64,000 nucleotides of DNA from Pholis gunnellus (taxonomy: Eukaryota; Chordata; Actinopteri; Perciformes; Pholidae): the NCBI GenBank assembly GCA_910591455.2, contig OU342820.1:1640021-1704020 (forward strand). Direction: 5' to 3'. Below, one piece after another: positions 10,188 to 20,975 of this stretch. A program made the translations under genes and the position numbers. Under the pieces are notes generated by a model, which worked only from the letters and a program-made list of their open reading frames with translations, did not search any database and was not told where the DNA came from. Within the stretch, counting starts at the first letter, position 1. Every line of letters begins with the position of its first letter.

Positions 10188-13100
10188 ATGGTCTCTCAAA
10201 CTATTTGCAATATCTTCAAATGCCTTCTGGTTCCTGTAGTTGTTGCCTCATTGATAGGTAACTGTGTCCTGATATGGCTCAACACCGACCGCACTCCAAA
10301 GTGCCCTGCTCAACCGGTAAACACAGTCCAACCTGCGGTGCACAACGAGCGCAGCAACGTCTTCGCTGACCTCTCTGTGGAAGAGTTCCTACAGGTGCGT
10401 GACTACATGTCCAAGATCCCGGGGATGAACATCTTAACTGATCCATCTACACCTCCTTCAGCTGACTACCTCTATATGATCGATCTCTCCCTGCCAAATA
10501 AACAGGATGTTTTGCACTACCTGGATACCAACGGGCTTAAACCAGCAAGAGAGGCAACTGCAGTGGTTTTTCATGGCACGAATAACAACATAAAGGAATA
10601 TGTAGTGGGCCCTCTCCCCAACCCGTCCTACCACCGCGATGTCACCTTTGAGAGGTATAAAAGGGAGATCCCTTTGACTGCACGTCCAGTACATTTTGGG
10701 GAAGCGGTTCTTATAGAACTGTTTCTGCAAGATGTACTTGAACCAATCAATAAGTTGCTGAAGGACAGTTTCGGTTTAGAGGCAGCTGATTACACTGCTT
10801 ACTACATCAGCGTGCCCAGAGGAGTTAAGTCAGGGGACAGAGAGACCTGGATTTCACTGTATCGAAATGAGGAGGGCTACTACATTCACCCTGTGGGCTT
10901 TGAGATGTTATTCAACCACCAAAGCACCAATAATTCGTCCTGGCGTGTGATGAAAGTGCTTTATAATGGTCAGTACTTTGACAGTATAATGGAACTGAAG
11001 CAGCAATACGAGGCAGGAACAGTGAAGAAGATCATCTACAAACCTGTGCCTAATTACGCCTCACTCAAACCCAGACAGAAACCCACAGGTATTGGGCCCC
11101 AGCAGTTTCATGTACAAGGCAAGCGATTCAGTGTGAAGAACAACCACATTGTATACCTTGACTGGAGCTTTGCCTTTGGTCTGAGCCCACTTAGAGGCAT
11201 GAGAGTTTTTGATGTTCGTTTCAGAGGAGAGAGGATCATCTATGAGTTAAGTGTTCAAGACGCCATGTCAGTCTACGGGTCCGTCACCCCAAATCTCATG
11301 CTCACCAAATTCCTTGACGGCAGCTTGGGCATTGGTAAATGTGCTTATGAGTTGGTCAGGGGGGTCGACTGCCCTTATTCAGCCACTTACATAGACACTT
11401 TCCATTTCATGGACACTGGTGTTCCCCGCCGACTCAGAAACTCAATATGCGTCTTTGAGCATGACATGGGCCAACCTCTCCGGAGGCACTTCTCAGAGAT
11501 TGTCTTCAACAGTTACGGAGGACTAGCAAACACCGCCTTAGTGTTCAGGACAATCACCGCTATAGGAAACTATGACTACATCTGGGATTTCATTTTCTAC
11601 CAGAGTGGCTCAGTGGAGGCCAAGGTGCACGCCACCGGCTACATCGCCTCTTCCTTTGCATTGAAGGACAATTTTCCATTCGGTCATCAAGTGGCAGAAA
11701 ATGTCACTGGAAATATCCACACTCATTTTATCAACTTCAAAGTGGATGTTGACGTTTTAGGTGGGTGTAGCAGGTATCTCCAGGACCTTGAGTTTTATGT
11801 AAATAAATAGAACTACAATTAGTCAATTATGTCCCCTCTCCAGGAGTGAAGAATGTATTCCAGACGAAAGACATGGAGTTTGTGAATGTTTCGCTGCCCT
11901 GGATACCTGGACGCCATGCCCTGATCCCTAAGCTGGTGGAGAAACAGCTGCAAACAGAGCAGGTGAGAGATGTACTTTGGTATTCAACATTGTAACAGTG
12001 ACAGTTATAGCTACGTAGCTGCAAGCTCAGGTACAGTCTTAATGCAAATGTGATTTTAAACATATTGTATTTGTTTGTATCTGAAAAATGTCTTCATCAG
12101 TATAAAAGTGTAAAAACCTGAATTTAAAGAAGTGAATTGTTACACTTGCTCATCAAAATGTTTCACAGAGAATGTTTTTTTCTGTTTACCCCTCATTTGT
12201 CTCTCTTGCCAACGTGTATTAAAAGTCATTTACTAAGATTATATACACCTTTATTTCATCTTTGAGCATCATTTTTGAATTGAAAGATAGAAATGTTTCT
12301 CAAACAATACAAAAACGTAAGAAAAACGTGAGTTTTACAATAATATGTTTATACAATAATACTATATTATTACACTATTATTATGCTTGGTGCCTGTGTT
12401 GTTAAATGTAGCATTCAATTGTATAAACCAAAGATCATAAGTATTTCTGTGGTAATTAAATAATTTGAATTAGATCAGGTGACTTTTGTTGCATAATAAT
12501 AATTCTGTCCAAGCTGCAGTGGGCAGTACCTGCTCTTCCTTTCTCATCTCCATCCCCTTCTCACTTTCTTTCGCTCGCTCTGACTTCTCATCCCCCCCTC
12601 CCTCAGATAAGTAGGCTTTAATCTTGGCGTTGTACAATATCTTTGCCGCACTAGCTTTAGTCAGAAAACAGGTGAGGTGACCTCAATGGTGGGTACGGGT
12701 ATGGTTTTTTGCCATGTCATCACCCTTCATACCTACACAGCCACTGTGTTTATGATTAAAGTGTTTATATAGCACACCGCTGGAGGGAGGTGAGGCTCGG
12801 GAGAACCAGAACCAGGACTGCAAAGGGCAGACTGGCAACCCAAGATGTACTCATATGTACTATTCATTGAAATTTGCAATTTCTTAGTCCACCAGTGTTG
12901 CAGCCAACCAAGTAACTCTTGAATCTTGACTGAGGGCCTAATGTCTACTTTGACACCCCCACAGGAGGCCGCTCTGCGCTATGACACCAAGACTCCTCGC
13001 TACCTCCACATCGCCAGCAACAAGACCAACCGCTGGGGTCACCAGCGCTCCTACAGGCTGCAGGTCTTCAGCTTCGCTGGGGACCACCTCCCAGAGAGCC

Positions 13101-13792
13101 AGCCCGAGGAGAGAGCCATGTCCTGGGCCAGGTGAGAAGCCAGACCTGAGGCCACAGCAGCTTCAAAATATATCTCAGACTGGAATTGATTCATCCTCAC
13201 TTTATGCACTCCACCGTTTGTCTTCTGTGTCTAAACAGTGTCTCCTCATCATCCTCTCGTTTCTTCCCTCTCCCTGGAATATCACTTGACTTTACTTCCC
13301 CAGGTATAAAGTCGCCATCACTAAACACAAAGACTTGGAGCAGAGCTGCGGCAGTATGTACAATCAACATGACATCTGGACTCCAGCTGTTGACTTTAGC
13401 AAGTACATTGAAGATAATGAAAGCATTGAAAACCAGGTATGTGTCTGGGGCTGGGTAAAAATATAAACATTTCATGTTTTATGTATCATGTACTCCCTCA
13501 CTTCTCCTTATTTCTTCATTTTCCCCAGGACCTGGTTGCCTGGGTGACCACCGGCTTCCTCCACATCCCTCACTCCGAGGACATCCCCAACACGGTAACC
13601 GTGGGCAACGGGGGCGGGGTCCTGCTGCGGCCCCATAATTACTTTGACGAGGACCCGTCCATCCACTCTGCTGATGGGGTGTACATTGCCCCGGGCAACG
13701 AGGACAGCTGTGACAACAATAGGATGGCCTGCCTTGCTCAAGAGACCTGCAGCCCCGTCCTTGAACCCTTCACCTACCACGGCTTCCATTGA
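10188..13792 (+). CDS. aoc2-like: Membrane-bound copper amine oxidase, AOC2/AOC3 type (copy A)
   Basis: The exons are 10188-11760, 11844-11962, 12965-13131, 13304-13436 and 13529-13792, all with GT-AG borders and consistent phases. They give a 751-residue protein, the size of vertebrate AOC3. Residues ~9-31 form one hydrophobic N-terminal anchor, so it is a type II single-pass surface protein with the enzyme outside. The enzyme oxidises primary amines to aldehyde, NH3 and H2O2. The self-processing TPQ tyrosine is Y462 in GNYDY. The catalytic base is D377 (FLDGSLGIG). Copper ligands are H511 and H513 (NIHTHF) and H676 in the exon-5 signature TTGFLHIPHSEDIP. The residue before Asn-Tyr is Gly460, the AOC2-like open gate, where AOC3 has Leu. 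I chose the ATG at 10188; there is no ATG further upstream in frame. The C-terminus is nine codons shorter than in copy B because a Gly codon there reads TGA here. Lysyl oxidases and diamine oxidase (AOC1) fit less well. Confidence 0.95.
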
Positions 13793-13820
13793 GTCATGAG
13801 ATGGACGGATTCAATTTCTT

Positions 13821-13920
13821 NNNNNNNNNNNNNNNNNNNNNNNNNNNNNNNNNNNNNNNNNNNNNNNNNNNNNNNNNNNNNNNNNNNNNNNNNNNNNNNN
13901 NNNNNNNNNNNNNNNNNNNN
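13821..13920. other. Assembly gap (100 N)
   Basis: Exactly 100 undetermined bases begin 28 bases after the stop codon of the first amine oxidase. The round size suggests a placeholder gap of unknown length. The 3' UTR of that gene and an unknown amount of sequence may be missing. Confidence 0.99.
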
Positions 13921-14018
13921 TGTTACTGTCTCTTTATAAATTAATTTTGTTGATAGAAAATGACAATAATTTCATTTTGATGAAAACATTTATTATTATA
14001 TTTTATTTCAGATATATA

Positions 14019-14030
14019 TGATGATGATGG

Positions 14031-14071
<41 letters not shown>

Positions 14072-14140
14072 GTTGTGATGATGATGATGATTATGATGAT
14101 GATGATGGTTGTGATGATGATGATGATTATGAATATATTT
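14019..14140 (+). repeat. (GAT)n trinucleotide repeat
   Basis: Long runs of GAT/ATG with GGT interruptions appear just right of the assembly gap. In one minus frame the repeat would encode polyhistidine, which has no support as a gene. Confidence 0.9.
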
Positions 14141-14656
14141 GTGTGGTTCTAGATGACGATGTAAGTCTGTCAATTTGTCCAACACCTTGGTGCTTGGTTT
14201 CGCACAGGACACAAACAGCAGTCACCTGGGTGAAAGTGATACCCTTTTTTTATCGCTTCTCCCCTCAAACAACCTGAGTCCGCCAGTGCAAATAGGTATG
14301 GTGTTGTGCTCAGCTGGGCTAGTATTGTTTTGATCATGTGGTCCTTGCTTTAAGACCACGAGCACCAGAGTCTGCTTCCGGACTGAGATCTTCTTCTCTG
14401 CTTAACATCTTCTACTCTGATGCCTGCATCCTCAGCCAACAATACTGACTTTCAGGGGCTGTGGCAGGCTCAGATTTAGAGAACACACTGGTATCACTTG
14501 AAAATTAGGAACCCAAAGGCATCCGTTGGTAACAACCATGTCATGCTATCTTGTTAGGAAGAGGGCTTGGATGTTAGGCTAAATGTTGGCGAGGGAAAAA
14601 CTGGCAAAGCCATATTTGCAAAAGTCCCTTGACCTCCAACCTCAAAATATCTAAAT

Positions 14657-15828
14657 GATATATATTATATTATATTATATTATATTATATTATATTATAG
14701 TATATTATAGTATATTATAGTATATTTTATTTTTTTATATTACATTATATTTTTAATATTATATTATATTATATTATATTATAGTATATTTTATTTTATT
14801 ATATTACATTATATTTTTAATATTATATTATATCATGTCATATCATATTATATTAGAGTATAGTATATTATATTATATTATATTATATTACATTATATTA
14901 TATCATATCATATCATATCATATCATATTATATTATATTATAGTATATTATAGTATATTATAGTATATTATATTATATTATATCATATTGTATTATATTA
15001 TATTATATAATATTATATTATGTTATATTATATGATATTATATCATATCATATCATATCATATTATATTATATTATATTATATTATATTATACTATAGTA
15101 TATTATATTATATTATGTTATAGTATACTATAGTATATTATGTTATATCATATTATATTATAGTATAGTATAGTATAGTATAGTATATTATATTATGTTA
15201 TAGTATACCATAGTATATTATACTATATTATACAATAGTTTATTATATTATATTATACTATAGTATATTATATTATATTATATTATGTTATAGTATACTA
15301 TAGTATATTATATTATATTATATCATATTATATTATATTATATTATACTATAGTATATTATATTATATTATACTATATTATATTATATTATATTATATTA
15401 TATTATATTATATCATATTATATTATATTATATTATATTATATTATATTATAGTATAGTATATTATAGTATATTATATTATATCATATTATATTATGTTA
15501 TATTATATGATATTATATTATATTATAGTATATTATAGTATATTATATTATATTATACTATAGTATATTATATTATAGTATAGTATAGTATATTATATTA
15601 TATTATATTATATCATATTATATTATATTATATTATATTATATTATAGTATAGTATATTATAGTATATTATATTATATTATATTATACTATAGTATATTA
15701 TATTATATTATGTTATAGTATACTATAGTATATTATATTATATTATATTATATTATGTTATAGTATACTATAGTATATTATATTATATTATATTATATCA
15801 TATTATATTATATTATATTATTATAAAT
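14657..15828. repeat. AT-rich (TATTA)n-type satellite, about 1.2 kb
   Basis: Almost pure pentanucleotide array of TATTA with variant units TATCA, TAGTA, TATGTTA and TACTATAG. Higher-order blocks recur, for example a segment 'gttatagtatactatagtat' appears several times, which indicates segmental expansion on top of the 5-bp unit. It sits between the two tail-to-tail amine oxidase genes, a few hundred bases from the assembly gap. Confidence 0.95.
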
Positions 15829-18344
15829 ATTTTCAACCGCTCTTAGTCTGGGCTCTCCCCTGAGACCTGGTTGCCTTGGGAGACCCTACAATCTCCCGAT
15901 AAACCGTAAAACCTTTGGTGATTCTCTGACCTTTCATCTAGCGCCATCATCAGGTAATTTCTTCTCATTTGGCGAATACTTTTTTTTGTGACAAAATAAC
16001 TCCAAAAGGAATGACATTCCCATCCATCTCAGCTGTAATTTGTGTACTCCTCAAGCACAGTTAAACACTAAACTAACTAACTTGTTAACAGTGCAAAGAA
16101 ACAGGATAACGCTAAAATAATCACTGTCTCCTACTGGCACTTACATGTAGGTACAGTGGAAGGAAACTAAATGAGGAATAAAAGAGGACAATCCTAATTT
16201 TAGAAGAGAGGAGAAATAAATATTATACTCAAAGTATTTTTGTAAATATTGGTTATCTTTAGGGTTCAGGAAACAAATAAAAGCTTGTTCTTACTGTGTA
16301 AGCGTTGGGAGAGGAGAGAATAGTCAACACTTGATATAACAAACCGTATATAGCGTGTAATGTAAAAAACTAATTAGTTTCACTTGTTAACAAATAGTAT
16401 TGCAGTATGCAGGAGAAGATAGATAGGCAAGCTACACCCTAACTCCATGGATTTATAGAAACTGCCCTGTTTTAAAATTCTCTGTAAGCATGGCAAGGCT
16501 CATTATATCATTGAGAAGACATATGGGGTCATGAAGGCATGGTGACAGACCACCTTATTCCAAATGCTGAGGTGAAACTCTGTTTGCCTGATGTGCGTTC
16601 TTTCAAAATATGTGCCGCACACATGAAGACGTCATGGAAGCGCCAGCCTGAAGAACCGATGAACCGAGATTCATTTTTGTCAATGTTGGGTTGAAATCCT
16701 TCTTTAGGTTACATTAATACCAGCTACCCCAACCCTGTTTAATCACTAAAACATTCTGTTCTACTTGTTGAAATGAATAAATGTTGTGGTCATGAAGCCA
16801 TAAATCATCAAGTCATCAAAACACTGTTGGATCCATCACAAACAAGAATCACTGAAGGCAGGTCCTGGTCAGATTACTAGGAAAGGTGCAGATACACTCT
16901 TACCCCATGTAGCTTGCATGCTTTGATGTGAATACCAAAAGTGCAAAATCCTTATCAAATATGGACCCCTCGCTCTTGTTGTTTGACAAACAATTTACAA
17001 TGATTAATTCGGTCGCATGCTTTGTTCACTACCAATTTCTCAATGGCGTAGAATACTTAGTTTAATAAACACACCACCATTATTAGGAACATCACCAACA
17101 TTAAACGAATCACTCTTAACACTGTTAAAGATATCCCTATAATGTTTACTCCACAGATCTGCGATACTTTCCGAACCAGTAGCCCCATCAATATTGGATG
17201 GCTAGGGCATCCATATTCCTGGGTCCCCAGGAGGAGAGGGTGGAATGGGAGAACCAGAACCAGGACTGATTGGGGCAGACTGTCAGACCCTGCTGCAGTA
17301 AAATTACAGGTTTTCTAAAGGGAATCTGGTGCAACGAAACACTACCATTGTTGTCCACAGGGACCGCCAAAATCAACAGAAAATGAAATGAAAGCTCTTT
17401 GTATTAACTTTGAGTAAAGGATCTAAGTACTTCCTCCACCACTGGTGGAGCATAGTCCTGGCATGGCCTCACTTGGTCTTTGAGTGCAGGCTATAGTTGG
17501 ATTCTCTATGGGAGCGCTGCTCTCCTTTGTTTTTCCCATCCTGTCACTGCCTGTCTGCAGCAAGTGAAGGTCTCGGTGGAAAATGAAAGCTTGGGCAGAA
17601 ACATTTCACTCAACAGCTGACGGAAAAAAACACTTACTACATCACCGAAGGACATGCAGAAACAATCACTGAACCTTACAAGCACTCACATCCCCTCCTG
17701 GATCCCATTCAAGTATGTAGAGGGGAGCGGGGTGGGTGAGAGATTGTGTGTTACATCATCTGTGTGAGTGTGTGTGTGTGTCTTGAACTTCTATTTTGTC
17801 AGTGTACAATGCTTTACGTAGCCTTAAGTGTCCTCAAAGCAACACTGAACAACACTAGCATTTAAAAGTAAAAATTATTACAAATTATTTAATTCCACAA
17901 AATCTAGTGAGAATGAAAAAAACACGTGTGTGTATGTTTGCAAAGACCAAATAAAGAAAACCTCCAAGCCCCTTCTTTGACAAATAACCTCTTCGTTTAT
18001 TTTAAGAGGAAACAAGAAGAACAACATTCCTCAGAATGTTGCACTGTAAAAAAAGTATATACAAAATGAATACGATATCAGTCAGATGTTCAGTAGTCAC
18101 AGCCTCAGGCCACATCAGAGAGCGGCCCTGCTTGGGACTAGATGGTCATATTTGTCAGTGCACACTTTCACACACAGATGACTGTACAGCAGAGGAGTCT
18201 GGTCCATAGAGGCAAAAGGTTTCTCCTCTATTTCTGAGAGGCAAGATGGAGATCAGCTGCAGTTTACATCAATGGTGCCCGTCCAATGTGATATGTTACA
18301 TATCAGGCATATGTGTGAATTTGTCATAATTAGCATATCAATCT
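15829..18344. other. Intergenic region between the amine oxidase genes, no gene seen
   Basis: No conserved protein or RNA is recognised. At 17238-17283 there is a short match ('gggagaaccagaaccaggac' followed by GGGCAGACTG) to the second intron of both amine oxidase genes, so that segment is probably a small dispersed element. A GT-rich microsatellite stretch is near 17761-17781. Confidence 0.5.
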
Positions 18345-18600
18345 TGCGTTGTGGCCACAGCGACCTTGACCTTTGATCGGCAAATTATAATCAGTTCATC
18401 TTTGAGTCAAAGTGGAGATTTGTTCCTATTTTGAAGAAATTCTCTGAGGCGTTCCTGAGCTATCGCTTTCATGAGAATGGGACAGACATGAGGTCACAGT
18501 GATCTGGACCTCAAATAATTGATCAGGTCATCCTTGAAGTGGATGTTTGTGCCAAGACCGGATGTACGTACGTACATACGTACCAGCGGACAACCCTGCT
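18345..18600 (+). repeat. Teleost dispersed repeat (CCTTGACCTTTGA type)
   Basis: Contains 'gaccttgacctttgatcggc', 'tcatctttgagtc', 'gaagaaattctctgaggcgt', 'tgagctatcgctttcatgag' and a final GGACAACCC. I recognise this as a very common fish repeat that usually occurs as tandem half-units. A CGTACGTACATACGTAC stretch near the right end replaces the usual GGACGGACGGAC. Confidence 0.6.
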
Positions 18601-19359
18601 ATTGCCAGCGCAGAGGAATTAGAAGAAGAGAGCATTTCCAAATCTCAGAATCATTATAATTCTTTTTTTTTAAATCCATTATCAAAACTCTGATTCAAAT
18701 GCTCAACAGCAACACTTGCAGGGAAGCCAAGAAAGTGTTTTTGATTGTTTTTAAGAAATCTTGGAAGCATTGTGTTACTGCTTCATTTTTTGTTGACCAT
18801 AAGTACAGTAGAGGTAAGTGGCCAACTAATGTAAAATAACATGACATAGTTGGCTTCCCTCCTGTCCTCTCCAATTGTTGGAGTCACCAGCCGCCACTGC
18901 TGTACAGTGTCAGTTTACAATGTTTATGTCACAGTTTATGTATCACAGTGGTTTGTAGTAAGAGACACAGATAGAACAAGTAAGAATTGCTTTGCTCCCA
19001 GTGCCTGGGTACATTTTGACTCCATGTTAAAAATGAGTCAAAATGTGATTGCTGGCATAAAAGCAAAAATGATTGCAAGCATCACTGAAATTATTAGAGG
19101 TTATAGCATCTTTGCTTGCAAAATCTTAAACCATAGATCACATTTCTCCTGATGTCACCATATGGTTTTGAGAATAAAATTGCAATTAATCCCATGTAAC
19201 AATAATCAATGATAAAAAGTGGATTAGTGTCTGCAAAACACATATTTCTTTTGTTTTCTAATGCCAAATGTACCTCTTCAATTCTATCTCAGTATGGATT
19301 GCTAACTTTGGTGATACCACCAAAAAAGGCAGCAAAAGGAGTCTACAGCCATGCTCGTG
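18601..19359. other. Intergenic, nothing recognised
   Basis: AT-rich sequence without a supported gene. Two small open frames at 18850-19152 and 19209-19499 show no domain or codon pattern I trust. Confidence 0.4.
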
Positions 19360-19870
19360 GCTCCGTGAAGCTCAGTGGTTCAGTATGCAAATGTGCACAC
19401 ATTGACAATGCTAACATGCTAATACTAAGCAGGTATAATGTTTACTATGTTCCGTTACTATATGCCGTCTTGAGCAAGTTATTTGCAAACATTTGCTAAT
19501 AAGCACTTAACACAAGGTACAGCTGAGACTAATAGATATGACATTAGTTATGCAGGTATTTGGTCATAAACCAAAGAGGAAAAGTCAGGGGATCAAAACA
19601 CAGCACAATGTTTCTTCCCCTGGGGACATGAATCTCTGAACCAAAACTTTGTGGCAACATCAGACAGACTAATATTGCCAGCCGCAAGTATTTGACAAAA
19701 TACATTTTTTAACTGATGATGGCGCAAGATGGAAAGTCAGAGGATCAACAAAGTTACCCGTACAAAATGTTGCATCAATCCGTCTAAAATGTTCAGATAT
19801 TCAGTCTGGACCAAAGAGGTACATTGACCGACTGACTGATATTATCATCCCTAGAGCTCATTAATCTAAT
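19360..19870 (+). repeat. Teleost dispersed repeat (CATGCTAACAT ... CCATCCCTAGAGC type)
   Basis: Starts near 'agcatgctcgtggctcc'-like text, passes 'gctaacatgctaatactaag' and 'gcaggtatttggtcataaac', has two 'gtcag.ggatca' half-repeats, and ends 'atcatccctagagctc'. This matches a repeat common across percomorph genomes. A more decayed copy lies at 9486-9870. It has no coding capacity. Confidence 0.65.
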
Positions 19871-20094
19871 CATTATTATGTTCACAGAATTATATCTTCA
19901 ATTATATTTACTACATATTGAACAGTTTCTGCATATTATTAGCTTACAACTTACAGCATAGATGGGATACATTTAGTTTAGTTTAAAGGACCGGTCAGAG
20001 GATCATTTATATTCTTCTTATTGTCAACAAATCCCAGATCCAGATCAATGCCAACAGTGAACTGATCCTCCTGAAGAAATGTTGTGTCTGCATA

Positions 20095-20790
20095 CAAAGT
20101 CTGATAAATCTTTTTGTTAAGTATGGAGCTGGAATCAGGAAGTGGTTAGCCTAGCTTGGCATACAGTAAAGGCTGGAAGTAGAATGAAAGAGCTTGCCTG
20201 CCTGGTTCTATCCAGAGTTAAGAATACAGCTACCAGCACCTATACAGCTGTCTGATAAACATAGTCTAGCTTGTTCGTTTAACAGATAAATAAACATAAA
20301 TGCCAAAGTTATAACTTCTGGTTTTATGGGAGTTACACGTTGTTCTGTTTTCATGAAAAACAAGTTAAATTTCTCAGCTGTGGGACTAAAAAGGGATTGT
20401 CTTATCTTACCATAATCATCTAGTGTGGGCTGCCATATATGGTCTGTGTGGTAACTTGGCAAGCTCAGAGTGAAAACTAACTCTGGAAAGCTGTGCCTGG
20501 CAGTTTATTCCTGAAGAAATTGTTCTGGCATGTAAGTCCCCCAAGAACCAGACATTTAGTTTTTTACATTCCGTTTGTGTACAGAATAAACTATCGAGAT
20601 ACAGTGTGTTAGATAATAAGTTTTAAAGTTGTTGGTAGAACATTTTAGACAGAGCCAGGCTAACTGCTTCCCCCTGCTTCCAGGCTTTATGCTAAGCTAG
20701 GCTAGCCTAACCAAGTTCTGACTCCAGCTCTGTACTTAACGCACAAATATGAGAGTGGTATTGATCTTCTCAACGCACTTTCAAGAACAA
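20095..20790. mobile_element. Fold-back (long inverted terminal repeat) element
   Basis: The left arm (about 20117-20213: 'ttaagtatggagctgg', 'ggttagcctagcttggcat', 'ggctggaag') is the reverse complement of the right arm (about 20645-20745, reading inward GTTAAGTACAGAGCTGG, GGTTAGGCTAGCCTAG, GCCTGGAAGCAG). The arms match at roughly three quarters of positions over ~95 bases. The interior contains 'taccagcacctatacagc', part of a well-known fish repeat. It looks like an old non-autonomous DNA element lying just beyond the 3' end of the second amine oxidase gene. Confidence 0.6.
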
Positions 20791-20975
20791 ACATTTTCCA
20801 AAACATTGAAAAACTCCTTCACGCAATATCTTGCCCATCGCACACAAAGCACAAATAATGTGCCGCCCCAAAATGTTAAACACGTTAACATTGACACAAG
20901 TTTCTTGATAGATCGTAAATGAACCCACGCATATCTCTGAGTTGATTAGGGCTAACACCTAGCAGTGCACAACAT

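Noticed and set aside
13439..13528. Extension of amine oxidase A exon 5 to the left
   Set aside because: The frame is open by chance. The TTTTCCCCAG acceptor at 13519-13528 and the identical exon border in copy B fix the start at 13529.
14003..14212. Open frame rich in histidine (minus strand)
   Set aside because: It is the translation of a (GAT/ATC)n repeat next to the assembly gap, with no domain or splice context.
14657..15828. AT satellite considered as a replication origin or centromere piece
   Set aside because: Only about 1.2 kb of a 5-bp unit with no larger monomer; there is no evidence for either role from sequence alone.
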